The notes beneath the pieces are model-generated. The model had not been told where the DNA came from and made no database searches. It saw nothing but the letters and a program-made list of their open reading frames with translations. 64,000 nt of DNA from Icerya purchasi. Lineage: Eukaryota; Arthropoda; Insecta; Hemiptera; Monophlebidae. Every line of letters begins with the position of its first letter. Position 1 is the first letter of the stretch. The stretch is taken from positions 396,834,557-396,898,556 of the forward strand of contig CM077115.1 of NCBI GenBank assembly GCA_039619475.1, written 5' to 3'. The position numbers and the translations under genes are program-made. Positions 47,216 to 59,540 of this stretch are shown here, one piece after another.

Positions 47216-47904
47216 CAATTATAAATATGATAAAACAAGATAAATTGAAAATTTACATTTGCATAAATTCAATTCTCATTTTGAAACATCGTGATGGTAT
47301 ATTTTTCTCCCGTAGCGTTCCTGTATATGTATGTATACGAGCGCTTAAAAATGTTTACGCCATTATGGCTTTTTTTCGAAATTTTTTAAAACTCAAAAAG
47401 TTTCCACCCCTTAACTGTTATCAAACATATTTTCACTTTCGTATCGCCGTCTTCCCGGCAGAAACTCCCGCAAAGAAAAAAAATCGCCAACAACGATGTA
47501 TTCGAGTTATTTTAACTTCTCGGCCGTCTACTTATTTTATTTTTAGCTTCTACAAAGGAAAACAATTGACAAGTGTGTGTGTATGTTGACTACACATCGC
47601 CGTTTTATTTAATATAAGTACAGTGATGAACACGGCCAAGATAAAAATTTGGAAACGAAAATTTTCTATTAAAAGAAATTATAATATTTATAAGCAGGCT
47701 ACTAGTGAAAAAAAAATTACACCATAAATATTTATTTTTAAGCGTATTTGTGTATAATTTACGCTGATTTTTTTTTTTTTTTTTTAGAAAAATTTTAGAT
47801 AAGAATTCAAAAATGTAGTTTCTAGCTACAATAAATTTGTGTGACATTACGTTATGAAATAACTTCGGTCGTGTAGGTTTTCTGGGTTTAATTAATAGTG
47901 GTCT
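47216..47904. other. Copy B-specific segment, unidentified
   Basis: This interrupts the similarity between copies A and B. It contains a 120-codon plus frame (47227-47589) and an 80-codon minus frame (47605-47847) without recognisable domains, plus a T-run at 47768-47785. It could be a second insertion or an ancestral segment lost from copy A. Confidence 0.4.
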
Positions 47905-49345
47905 GTAAGCGAGTTATTTACCGGTCGAGAATAAAATGTTCATAAACGTTGAGGAGCACTGGTCCGCAGATCAGCAGGTCATCATCGGTGATGAGTTGGC
48001 CTATGTGTTAGGATCGCAAAAAGATTACCCGATTTTCTTTTTTGATTACGAGCTGGCCTGTCTTCCTTTTAGGTATCTTTGAAATTTAATTACCAGTTTG
48101 CCGATTCCCATTTTTGTATAGTTTCACCGCAATGGGACGTAGTGTTTTGCGATGTAATAAAAACACGCTAGCGTTTCAGAAGTTTTTTCATCGTATCAAT
48201 TATAAAAAAATTGAACGAAAAGAAACTGTCTAAAGTAGCCATCGTGACGGATGGAGTAGACAAGAAGGGGGGGGGGGGAGTAGTGCCAAATTTTCTTCAA
48301 CAAGATTTTTTTTCATTTTTGACTTGCAGGCTTTCATTAAATGCGCGGAAATGAAAATTCCATTTTTGAATGCGCTTAAAGTGTTACGATGCACGGAAAG
48401 GCGAGTAAAATATGACGCTTTTAATGAACACGTATTAAGCTGAAGCGGGGACGAATATACACACAACCGATTTGACGAAAATTAATATGTATCAAATTAT
48501 GCGTTTAACTTGTCGACTCGTCTACATTTGTTTGTTTTGTTTTGTATTGTTTTTTTTGTCTTTCTATTCGTGGTCTATGCCAAGTGAGGTATTTAAAGTG
48601 GTGTGCGCGTACCGATTCATTGAAACATAAAAATAATAATGTTGTTCGCAATCTACAGTGGCGTAGTTTTCGTTCAGGTAAGACCTTTTTCGAATTCCAC
48701 TACGACACATTGACACTTTAATCATTTTTCTTGCGTTGGGTCAATGTGTCGATAGTTGACGCGCCAAAAAAAAATAATAAAATAAATATATAAAAAACGC
48801 CGTTAATTTGTAACTGGATAGCAGCGGCGCACCGTTATTGATATTATTAAATTTATAAAGCAATTTTTTTTAATGTAAATATTAACGAATTTTCAGCTGA
48901 ATTTACCTCAGTTATTTAATAATTGCGTTTATGTTTTATTTGTTACCTGAATCAGTACAAATCAATAACTCACATTTCATCTGCGTTGAAAAACACTCAA
49001 GGACAATAATTTTGGTAACCATGCAAAGAAATTTTCGGACTTTTTTTTTTATATCGGAGTTTCGTAGCATGAAAGCAAGTAGGGGCTTGCAGACATTGAA
49101 AGCGAACATGTTCTCAGTGATTCAAATGAACCAAGTTCTAAAGACATATGATATAATAAATATACAATTGGAATGGAGCGACAAAACAGATCATGAGCAG
49201 ATAAATATAAAAATCCGATCAAAACAGTATTTGTAAAATTTACAAAGAAAATATTAAAAGTATTGTTTTGATTCAATTTAAAATCACTATAGAATAGTGC
49301 AAACAGTGGAAATATAAATAGACGTACGTGAGCGCAATTTATGGG

Positions 49346-49444
49346 TTTTTTTTCCCATTTTTTTCTCTTCTTTTCTTCTTTCCTTTTCTTCTTCTTCCTT
49401 TTCTTCCCTCTTATCCTTCTTATTTCTTCTTTTTGTGTTTTTTT
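49346..49444. repeat. ~100 bp polypyrimidine tract (TTCTT/CTT-rich)
   Basis: Almost uninterrupted T and C on the plus strand. Simple-sequence DNA, potentially triplex-forming. Confidence 0.85.
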
Positions 49445-51029
49445 GAAGTGAATAGAATAAAATAAGAAACGATCATTATAGTAGTAATATTAATTATTAA
49501 AATAGAAGAAAAACCTTTTATTTTGCAACAATAATTTTAGCCCTTGCTTACAACTTAGTAACTGAGTTAAACTTATGAAAGTGTTACACTTATACACCTA
49601 AAAATAATATCAGATACAAAAACAATATTAAATGTACTCCACATTGCACTCCGATCGTAATATGTAAAATAAAATATAAACTGAACTAAACTAAGATAAA
49701 ACTGAAATTAAAATAATAACTATCGGTAAGAATTAAAATAATTTTTAAAATTCAAATATGGGGTTAATCAAGAGATAAGATAACAATAAATCAAAGAGAA
49801 AAATAAAAATAATCAATAATTAAAGTACAATACTAATTATATTATTAATGTTAAAAAGAAAACAATTATGTTTTTTATGTACCACTGAGTCTTAAAATAT
49901 AATTATAATGGTTATATACTAATATTAAAAATTATCTGCCGTTTTCAATAAAGAAATAAATGTTTTATCAACGAGAACTGTTTTCACAAAAACATTAATT
50001 TAATAAAGTAAAAATAGTTCGGCAGATATGTTTCTGTTACCAGTACGAAATTTATAAAAAATTTAAGACAAATATAATGGATGAATAACGCGCAACATGC
50101 TGTTATTTAAATAAAACCAAAATTGTAATGTCCTTGAATTTTTTATTGAAATGGATGGTAAAGTTGAAAGTCGAATCTTAACTGATCTGTATTAGTACGG
50201 GAAATACGGCAACATTCAAATTGGCGTGCAATCAAACGGAAAGACCTGTTATGATTGAGAAATATTAATAGAAAAATAAAGAAAAAAATTTACTAAAAGC
50301 ATTCGTAAGAAGCATACTACTTTTACGGAACAATACGGAGACAAAAAAAGAAAAACATAAAACCGGTTGGAGGCTCCTGATTTCCAAGTACCTAGATCAA
50401 ACAGTAGATGGGGCATCAAATATTTCATAATCCATACGCGAGAATACAATTATTTTCAAACTCCCCTCTTATGAAAGAATTAAAATTAATTAATACATTC
50501 TTAATTTCTACCTGAAATTGATTTATTTTGCATTAATAAAAAATATTTTAAATTTCTAGTTCGTGAATTTTTGATCATTCGGTTGAAAGTATACTACTCG
50601 TGTTGTATAACAAAAAGACTACATTCATGCTCAGTATGTACGTATTGCATCTATTAAAGTTTATGGTGTCTGGATGTCTTTGTGTACTTGTATGTACATT
50701 TTTTCTATATATATATGCATGTATGTTAAATTCATTTATATTTATGTGAATGTATAGGTACATCGATGAATGAAAATGTATGCGTGTGTATACGTGTGGT
50801 ATGAGTGTGTGTGCGTGGGAACGGGTGCTTATATTGTTCCTGGTATGTTTAAAGTACGTCTGTATATACTATTTATATTGTTTTATATACTGATTTAGTG
50901 TCTACGTTTTTAATTGGCTTCGCGCTACTGTGTGTATAAAGCTATTTTAAATGAGTTAAAGAAATTAAACAAATGTGTGGACACAGAATATGTACACTAT
51001 ACCAATTTATCATAATCGTTTAGCTATAA

Positions 51030-51048
51030 AATATATATATATATATAT
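51030..51048. repeat. (TA)n microsatellite
   Basis: About nine TA units, followed by a second TATATAT stretch after ATCTATATTT. Confidence 0.85.
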
Positions 51049-51797
51049 CTATATTTTATATATCTGTATGGGCGCGATTAAAAGTTTACAATTCGAAATC
51101 TTTTTTTAAAAAACGCGCCAGTATAATAACAAATAGCACATACATACGAGACAACTCAATTGTACAACTTAGACAAGTTTTTAAAAGTATTCGCATTTCA
51201 TGAAGTATAAAATAAAAATATGGGTTTGTATGTAGAGCTAAATCGTCTTTTTTTTTTTGAAGTCTGATTAGTAAGCTGAATGAAGTATTTAATATTTAGA
51301 TCGGTAATAATAAGAATATTGATAATATAATAAATTGTATCGAGGTGTAGTATCAAATCACAATTTTTGCCACCAGATTTTTTAATTGCTCCGTATAAAT
51401 ACTGAATTATTAAATTATTAAAGTGTTTAAATACTGTCGAAATATTCATTTTTCCTTATGATTTCGGTTAAATCTTTGATAAACTGACCGATCGCATGAA
51501 GCTGGATTACCACGCTTTTGATTTAGTCGAATTTTTGAAAAAAAAAAAAAAACAGAAATGTATGAGAACCAGTTAATAAGGAATAGTAAAATTTTTCATT
51601 TAACATCGAAAAAATTCGCATTAATTTCTTGTACCTTTTTTTTTCTCAACTTTCATTTTGAAAACACGATACAAAAGATTAAAACAATAAGAAAAAAAAT
51701 CCTAATGAAATAAATAAAACTTAATAGCGAATACATGCGTTAACTAAGTGTAACTTTATTCTTTTTCCTCTCACCCTCTTGCTCGCTCCTTCTCACT

Positions 51798-51823
51798 CTC
51801 CCTCTCTCTCTCTCTTTCTCTCT
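51798..51823. repeat. (TC)n microsatellite
   Basis: CCCTCTCTCTCTCTCTTTCTC-type dinucleotide run. A similar CTCTCTCTCTCT run occurs at 53357-53372. Confidence 0.85.
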
Positions 51824-51959
51824 GTAAGAAGAATTATCACTCTACCTTTAAAGCGAATTCAGAATCGATATTACAACCGATTTATTACCATCGATGTTAC
51901 TCTCCCACCGAGAACAACGACTTCATATTTGTATCATCGGCTGTCAGTCGTAGCTAGGT

Positions 51960-52240
51960 TACCGTACGGGGTTCGCTTTATTATCAACCGCCGCCTGTCC
52001 GGCCGATGTTGTCTTCTGGAATAGTTCTAGCGTCCTCGGATCCGCGACGTCTTGAGAAAAAATAGCCTTTAGATTTTCTTCAACGTGGTGCCAGATGAGA
52101 ATGAGAAGGCGCAAGACTGTTGGATGTGAACTACTTGAAAGATGGTCCGATTGAAGAGGATAATCGGGGATAAATGTTGGATTAAGTCGCGACGGATTCG
52201 AACCCAAGAGGCGCGTGCATTCAATTGATAAGGAAAACCC
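51960..52240 (-). mobile_element. Weak candidate tRNA-derived SINE (minus strand)
   Basis: On the minus strand, GGGTTCGAATCCGTCGC (about 52190-52206) is a perfect Pol III B box (GGTTCGANTCC). It is preceded by ATGCACGCGCCTCTT, which resembles the anticodon-arm region of tRNA-type SINEs. The expected A box (TGGYNNAGTGG) 30-40 bases upstream is not convincing. The following ~230 bases are GC-richer than the surroundings and could be the SINE body. An open frame of 82 codons overlaps but has no domain. It is not a functional tRNA gene: no acceptor stem can be paired. Confidence 0.3.
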
Positions 52241-53563
52241 GATTCAATTAGAAATTCAACGCGTTATCTGGTTTTGTTCTTTGTCGACAGACGGCCACAG
52301 CGCTTTGTCCGTAGAACGTTAACATATCCAGCCGACTCTTAACTTTCAGATCTGCTTTTGCTTTTTACGAATTCCAGCCATGTCCGGTCGGAGTCGCTTC
52401 TTTACAGACCAGCTCACAATCTGGATAGATTACAAAATATCTATACGCACACTTATTCATCTCATAAATATACACATACATTACACGCGCGTATACATAC
52501 ATATAGAGATCTGTGCGCTGTGTTTTAAATTTCTTTTTTACCCCAGTTAATACAATGGCAATAGAGCAGAATGAATTTACATTTTAGTCAGTTGTTAAAA
52601 CGACCGCGTTCCCGGCCAAAAAAAAGTCAACCGTTTTATCTTATTCTAATTTCTATTCATTCCGAATGCAAAACTGTAACCTACACGAAATAGCCACCAG
52701 CGCGGCGTTGTTTTTCTTCTTATTTCTTACGTTGCGTTAAATCTCGATTAGTTCGATTTTAAATAGTAGTTTTTTCGTTCGCTTTTCACGCCGATATCGA
52801 TCTTTTTGTCTTTGCTAACGGGACAAGGTTGAAGCGAAACAAAAAAAGCTTTGCCAGAATCGGATAGAAAAAAAAAATGCGAGCTGGTTGGTTCACTTTT
52901 AAATAAATAACCTGTATATTTTTTATGCAACTTATTAATTAATTTTTCGCGAGCAATTCCGTTTTTTTTTTATTTATAAGCCTTTTTTGTTTTTCCTTCC
53001 ATTTTTCCTTTTTTTTTTTGATTATGTACAATACGGAATTAACTTGCCCAACCGGGGGGACCCGTCCAATTAAATTCACGCTGCCCGGTAAGCTAAACGA
53101 TAATTAATTATACGTTAAATTTACGTTTATCTTAAATAATTACGTCACAATTATATTAATAGGGTTTCTGATTTTCTGCGATTTCTTTAATTGGCCCGCT
53201 ATTAGATTAGTTAAATTTTTCCGTTATTTATTTCCGGTAAAATTTCAGTTTAGCATTGTGTCAAATTGCTCACCGTTATCTCTCCGAAGTTTTTTAAATA
53301 CAAGTCGTTGTACAATATAGTTATTATTTAAATATATTAGAGTTTTTTGTTTTTTTCTCTCTCTCTCTCTTTCCCTACTATATAATAAGTATATTTATTT
53401 ATTATTTAGAATATTTCCATAATGAATGATTAACATGTCCAAATTTAAGTTTATGTATTACGCATTATCCCATTTTGCAAGATTTTCTTATTACTATACT
53501 TATCTATTTAAACTACCTAATAATAGTGTATCTTTTAATATAAATCCATATGCCATTTTTACG
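52241..53563. other. Noncoding stretch
   Basis: No supported gene. It includes a TACACATACATT-type stretch near 52440-52505 and T-runs near 52962 and 53011. Confidence 0.5.
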
Positions 53564-53785
53564 TTACTCGATGATTTCGTTAACTATGGATTTATTTAAA
53601 TTTCTTAAAAAGTTTTTATTTGCCAGTTCATCTATACTACCATTAAATATTTTTAATGTCGTTGCTATGTTGCAGCATCCTTTTAAAATGTCTCCTATAT
53701 TATCCTGCAAAATACATCTAATACTATCTGTATCTGAAGCTTTAAAATATTCCAAGACCCGATGTGAACTGTACGTTAAAAGTAA
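53564..53785 (-). CDS. Unidentified open frame, possible protein-coding remnant
   Basis: The minus-strand frame (63 codons from its first ATG at 53755, about 10 more codons open upstream) has a balanced, protein-like composition rich in D, E, N, K and I. It includes the segment DNIGDILKGCCNIATTLKIF. This is unlike the F/S/Y-rich frames that AT-rich noncoding DNA gives elsewhere in the window. I do not recognise it. It could be an exon, a remnant of a transposon protein or chance. No clear splice sites were found. Confidence 0.2.
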   Translation of the reverse strand, partial: LLLTYSSHRVLEYFKASDTDSIRCILQDNIGDILKGCCNIATTLKIFNGSIDELANKNFLRNLNKSIVNEIIE

Positions 53786-53810
53786 TTTAATACATAAATA
53801 TTATTGTTAA

Positions 53811-55350
53811 TTCTTTCAATTATGCTTCGAAAAGATCGATATACCTATCCCGTTATAATTATCCCTAAACATAGTAGAGTTTAAAAATGGAAAAAGTTCC
53901 CGGGGCTTTTTAATGTGGCTTAAAAAAGTTTCAAAAAGAAGCGTTCTTCAGAAAAAGAAAAAAAAAATCAATCAGTCCCGTCCCGGGATTTTTTTGAATG
54001 AGAAAATAAAAACAGACTCCTGCCGTATATTTATCGATTAGTTCGGAATCGCCGGGATTCTTTTAGTCCATAATGGACCGCCGGTTTTCGCGTTGTTACT
54101 TTAATAACTCGCACTAAATAATACACGCAAGTCAAGAAAAGGCAGTTATCGTTCGCGTTGTCATCATCGTTTGGTATTTTACCGCGTGATTTTTTAACGT
54201 GCTTTTCCATTTTTAATGTAATTTATTTCTTCCGTTCCGGCTCTTTGCATTCTGCTTTGTTTACAGCAACATTTAAAACCTCCATGTGCGAATGAAACAC
54301 TATACAATTTACTTAAGACGCCGTCTTTTATTGAAGTACGTTCTCAAGTTATTCTGTCGGCACTATCGAATTTTTAATTATTTACCCCGACGATAACCAC
54401 ATGGCCGTTATAGGTGTCGATGAAATAAATAATATATATGTTGAAATTCTATCCGAATTTTTATTAATTATTTCAGATTTCTGTCAAACAAGGTCTCAGA
54501 GAAAAGTGTGCAATAATAGTCGTTCGAGAAAATAATTGGTAAAGCGAGAATGTGTTACGGTCACCTGTGATTTATAGTTGCATTTTCAGATGTTGCGAAG
54601 CAGGCAGAGCAATATTAGAATATTTTCTCGTAACAATTTTTATTAATCACTTTTAATTCAATTTAGAAACGGAATCCGATTTACTTTCTATCCTGGATTA
54701 ACAGGTGGTATGATTCCTACGAATCTTTAATAATACCACTACGATTTGTTCTCTACTGCAATGATTCACTGCATAGCAGATGATAATTCTCGACAAAAAG
54801 TTGTTTTATTTGTTTGATTATTATTATTAGCCGAGGTGGAAATCATTTCTAAAGTGTCGCGGAAGCGAGTCTTACTTCTCCATTACATTCTATTATTTGT
54901 ACCGTTATTTTGCGCGCTATACAATGTAAGAACAAAGAAAGGATGTTTTTTTCTCCTTTTTCTTTTAAATCGTTTTCTTATAACTCGTTTAATTAATTTT
55001 TCATCGCAATACGTAGCTGGCGGATTGTCGTGTAATTAACCTAATTTAGACAAAAAATAAACGCACCGAATATTATCAAATGTGACAACCATCGAATGCT
55101 GGTAAATAGCGTATAATACTGCCTTAATTTTCAAACACCTTTTAAAATCCGCCGAGACTTCCGAAATATAAGTGTGTATTTATTGTTTCCTTCATTGTTG
55201 TTATTTTATCAGCTTCTCTGATAAATATAACAGGCGATACAAACGAAACAGCTTGAATGAAGATTATGTAACGTAAAATGAAATTTTAGAACAGCGGTAA
55301 TATATAAGTTACACGAATTAACGTGAATTTTCATTTCCAAACTTTTTTCA
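53811..55350. other. Noncoding stretch
   Basis: Nothing recognised in about 1.5 kb. Confidence 0.5.
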
Positions 55351-55357
55351 CTTTTCC

Positions 55358-55361
55358 TCTT

Positions 55362-55391
<30 letters not shown>
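55358..55391. repeat. (CTT)n microsatellite
   Basis: About 11 CTT triplets. The poly-arginine/lysine frame on the minus strand is an artefact. Confidence 0.95.
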
Positions 55392-55392
<1 letters not shown>

Positions 55393-55824
55393 TTCTAATT
55401 CTAGTACTAACCTTCCCTTTCACTTTTACCCGAAAGCACTTTGAGACTGACGATTTCAATACGTAACCCCAAAATATTTTTATCGCTCGATTTGTAATTT
55501 TATTTATTCCGCAAATTAACATGTTTTTTTTGGTCTTCTTTATTTATAATAAATGCCCGTGTATTTAACATTTAACTTGATATTTTTTTTTTTTCAAAAA
55601 AATTGTTTAGCTCTCCAATAACAATATTATCGGTATTAGCAGTCGACAGTATTTCAGTTTTTCACTAATTATTAAAAACACAATCAGATACTAATGCCAT
55701 TCAAAAGAATTCGTTTAAAACTGGACCAATAGTCGCTGCTTGTGTTTAATTCACTTATCCGGCATGTTCTCTCCTCAGTTATTGTAATGTGTAAACAATT
55801 CAGATATTTTTTTTATCCTTAGCC

Positions 55825-55915
55825 AGAATGACGCGATGACTAGAGCACTCTTCTACTACCACGAGAACTGTTTACGCTGGTAGTAACACGGTTTTGTAGG
55901 GTTAATCGCAGGTTG
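55825..55915 (+). mobile_element. Very weak tRNA-like or SINE remnant
   Basis: TGACGCGATGACTAGAGCAC at 55839 resembles a tRNA D-arm with A box (TGGCGCGATGGTTAGAGCAC type). About 65 bases later, GGGTTAATCGC sits where a B box (GGTTCGAATCC) would be expected, but it is degenerate. Not foldable as a functional tRNA. Confidence 0.2.
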
Positions 55916-57270
55916 GTAAATGCTGTCTGAACAGGTAACTCTTTTTGCTTTTTTCAAGTTTTCCTTTTTCGTCAGTCGTCCAGGTCCTCCATCTAGTTCA
56001 GTCGCATTTCCCCCTCCGTAAATCCATATTTCAAATAATTATAGTGAACTGCGCTCAATATTATGTCGATGAAAAAAGGACATTCAGCATAATATTGCTA
56101 TCCGGTATGATCTTAAATAATGGGGTAATATTTTATCGATAAAATCTGCTCCATGATTTTATTGTTTATTTCGCGCTGCCAACCAGTGTGTGTTCGGTCG
56201 ATGTACACAGTCTCTATTCGCGTAATTTATGTTCGGCATTATTTAAATACCGTGTTTATATGAGAAGTTTCCGATGTTATTACGTTACCGGGATTCCGTT
56301 CTCGTACAAAGAACCAGATAAGAATCACGATGACATGTACAAAATGTAAAATTGTAGGTACATTACCGACTGCAGAGTATGTGCGCATCATCCCTGTTCG
56401 AAAAGGTAACATTATAAAGACGACGATTCAAAAAAACTACAAATAATTTTAGTATATATTGTTGGCTGCGCTGTAGTTTCTGTGTTTTATTGCTTTATAT
56501 AATCCAGAGTTACTTTTTACACTGATTTTCAATGTTGTTCTCGCTCGATTTATTCGATTTTCTCTCGGAACATTCTGCTAATAAAAGATTAATATAATAT
56601 TAAAAGTTTAAAAATACCACCCAAGTACGTACTATAGTGAGTATCCTAATGAACGTGCATAACTATTTTTAAGGCTAAAATTAGAATCAGAATATTGACG
56701 CGAGTACAGGAAAATATAATTTTACTAAATAATAAGACGTTTAAATGATTCCTCGGTGTATGTGTACCTCTTTAAAAAAACGATGATGTTACATTTTTCA
56801 GTTCATGACGTTTTTCTCGAATTAAAATTACAAATAAAATGTTCATAATTTCATTTATATTATAATTATCGATTCGTTAAAATAACAGAATAAAATTATT
56901 AAGTTACGCTCGTATTTGTCCTTTTACTGATTTTTATTTCTTTTTTTTTCTTTTTCAACCTTTGCCGTCGGCCAATTTGTAATAGACCTTTCGCATTCTG
57001 TTTAAATACATCAAGGCACTTTCCCCGTTCTCGAATAATTTCTCTATTAATTTCGTACGCATTGTTTTTTCTCGGGCTTAATAAGTCTCTTATTCGCGAT
57101 ATTCTCGATAATTGTTCTTTTTTTCACTTTACGTTCATCATTTACCCATTATATGTATATTTCAGACACACTCTCTCTAATCAATTTTAACCCGTAATAT
57201 TGCGCCGGATTATTGCTTTTCAGTTTACTAAATATAATTAATATATCGAAAATTTCCGTTAATTTTTTTT
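55916..57270. other. Noncoding stretch
   Basis: Nothing recognised in about 1.35 kb. Confidence 0.5.
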
Positions 57271-57271
57271 T

Positions 57272-57333
57272 CCATTCATAGTTTTCTTTTTTTTCCATTC
57301 ATAGTTTTCTTTTTTTTCCATTCATAGTTTTTT
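57272..57333 (+). repeat. 23 bp tandem repeat, ~2.7 copies
   Basis: CCATTCATAGTTTTCTTTTT onward, with copies at 57272, 57295 and 57318, identical except at the truncated last copy. Confidence 0.95.
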
Positions 57334-57339
57334 AATGCT

Positions 57340-57952
57340 CTTCATTCGACCATTATTTTCGCTATACATATTTCCAAAAGCCGAATTGATTTTAAATCAT
57401 TCTTAGATTTTACATCGCTGACGCAGAAATTTGTTCGTTTTCGTTTATCTCGCGATCCGTTTGTGTTATAAAGTTGTTCCTTTTGTGATCGCGCAATTGC
57501 TATTATTTTTATATACGAGTTAGTAAGTATATCGGTATAAATTGGTGTTACCAAAGTACGATGTTTGACAAGCTCCAGTACCCTTTATAGTAATTATTTC
57601 ATTTTTTGATAGTTTATTAATTAATAGTGCAAAATATTTTGTTTTTCATTACGAGACTAATACGTGTTTCGTTAATATACGACATTCGTGTGATGTGTAT
57701 TTTGCAAATGCTTTGTCCCAAGTTTTCTGCGCAAAAATTTTCCCGCTCCCTCGACTATGGGTAAGGTATGCGTACTGTGCCATTAGCTAAAATTTGCGTG
57801 CCCCGAAGAACATTGTTCTAATTTGTTCAATATGTATTTCCGAAATATTCGTAAGCACTGAATTATGAGTTTATTTAGATGTTACATAAAAACGTTACAC
57901 ACTTTTTCATATTACCGCTAACGTAAGAATCAATCATTATACATACATATAT

Positions 57953-57984
<32 letters not shown>

Positions 57985-58289
57985 CGCATACGCGTTGAAA
58001 ATGTTACGCCTAAAATTCTGTCGAAGAACTGACATAGTGTTATAAATTTGTTTTTCTTTTACTAGAAATTTTTCGAAATGTAATATGTTTCATTTAAAAA
58101 CAAAATAAGAAAAACTATTAGAACGAGAAACTTTCATCATGGTTTATATATCGCATTGTCTTCTGGTTGCAGACGAAGTGAGAGAAAATACGATCGACTG
58201 AAATTGTCGTTTGCGGTAAAAGCGTTGAAGCACGCAGGTATTTGTAAAATTTCTATTAGTACTTCAAATTGTTAGGACGATAACGGATC
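57340..58289. other. Noncoding stretch with a (TA)n(TG)n microsatellite
   Basis: No gene supported. A compound microsatellite lies at 57951-57984: TA units followed by about ten TG units. Confidence 0.6.
57951..57984. repeat. (TA)n(TG)n compound microsatellite
   Basis: TATATATATATA passing directly into TGTGTGTGTGTGTGTG. Confidence 0.95.
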
Positions 58290-59540
58290 GTGATGCGGAA
58301 AGAGGAGTTAGCAGGAGCGAAAGAGAAAGAAACAAAGCAGAAGAACATACAATTAAAAACCGACAAAAACGGAATAAGATTAGTTGTAGAAACGGGGTGC
58401 GTCGAGAGAGAAATATTGAAATTTTATTCGCGGTGGAATAAAGCAAAATTTTTTAACCTAGCAGCAGAGCGCCGAAGGGGAGCAAGTGTTTGTGTTGGCG
58501 AACGAGAGGAGAGGCGATGTTGGAAAAAAATTGCTCGGAGAGAGGTTTTAAAGGTGCTGGCTGTAGCTTGTAATTTTTCCTTTAGCTTTTGTTTTAATTT
58601 CTCAGCTCGTTGCTTATTTCGATTTGTTTGCTCGTTCCTCTTCTTAATGTCGTTTATTATCATTTCCCCCATTATATCCTTTTCCATCTGCAAATTTTAT
58701 TCGCGCACTTGGCCGCGCGTAATTCGCACGGCCAGAAAGGTTATTTCATTCGCATTCTTTAACATGCACCGGTGCCCTAGGCGAGGCGGCCACGGCTAAT
58801 CTCGGGCCAAATCCGCATCCTCTTGTACACGTTCATCTGGAGAAGCCGTTTTAACGTTAGAGGTAAAGAAGTTTAACTTTTCCACCGAAGATAGATTACT
58901 TTTAAGCTGGAAAATAGCGATTTTCCATCTTTGTTTCGCCGGCTTTTACGCACAGAGCGGCGGTCGGTGTCGGAATGGAAGGTATTTTGTCGGTCGTTCG
59001 CGCGGGGAGGGGTCACAAACGTTCGCCAATATAATTTCGGTTTTGCCATAGAGCCCGGTAATTCTTATTTCTTTCGCTTTTTTCTTCTTCTTCTTCTTCT
59101 TCTTCTTCTTCTTCTTCTTGTTCCTCTCCTTTCGCTGCTCTTTTTGCAGCTGCGCTGCTGGCGCGATGGCAATTTCCTCGCTGTATTGCCGTCCATAAAT
59201 TTCCCGTGATGTATCGCCTTTCAGTTCGAAGTAGCGAAGAAAAACTCGCAGGCCGCAGCGCCAGAATTTCCCCGTACTAACGGAAACACGCTCTGATCGA
59301 ACAAATCTCTGTCCCGGCACAGAGCAGCGCAGCGTTACGTCAGCGAGCGGCGCATTTGCAATTGCTGGATTTTTTTCTTCTTTCCAGAATCGAGAATATT
59401 TACGGCCCGATTGAACTCAACTAGGTCATTGCGTCATCGTTATTAAATACGTAGGCCGGTAGTCGGCCGGCGACGTGAAATTCTGACCGAGCCCGCTACC
59501 GCCTAATCCCTTCAACTTGTGTGGCTACTCAAGTTTGAAA
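58290..59540. promoter_or_regulatory. Second CpG-rich block, function unknown
   Basis: From about 58700 to 59540 the sequence becomes clearly richer in CpG than its flanks (for example CGAGGCGGCCACGGC near 58779 and GTCGGCCGGCGACGTG near 59462). Before it, a 169-codon plus frame (58290-58799) starts K/E-rich and becomes F/S-rich, with no recognisable domain. Its composition shift suggests chance. A (CTT)n run at 59084-59119 lies inside. Candidate explanations are a promoter, an alternative first exon or a conserved regulatory element. The sequence alone does not decide, and no exon with paired splice sites could be supported. Confidence 0.3.
59084..59119. repeat. (CTT)n microsatellite
   Basis: About 12 CTT triplets, giving poly-Leu or poly-Lys pseudo-frames. 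Confidence 0.95.

Larger units (their letters stand above)
45435..48102 (+). mobile_element. Unnamed interspersed repeat, copy B, split by insertions
   Basis: Same family and orientation as 22135-23062. Matching blocks are 45435-45972, 47128-47215 and about 47905-48102. The forward motifs GCCAACT--GTAA are at 45587-45599, 45640-45653 and 45672-45686. The reversed motifs are at 47993-48000, 48044-48057 and 48088-48102. Relative to copy A it contains a 1,155 base insertion (45973-47127) and about 690 bases at 47216-47904 where copy A has only about 110 unrelated bases. A 23-base stretch near 45526-45548 is also present here and not in copy A. No coding capacity. Confidence 0.6.
48103..51950. 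other. Noncoding stretch
   Basis: No supported gene in 3.8 kb. It includes a G-run at 48268-48279, a long pyrimidine tract at 49346-49444, TG/TATG-rich sequence at 50690-50815, and (TA)n at 51030-51048. Open frames up to about 100 codons show no domain. Confidence 0.5.

Noticed and set aside
55331..55522. Poly-arginine frame
   Set aside because: Direct translation of the (CTT)n repeat on the minus strand.
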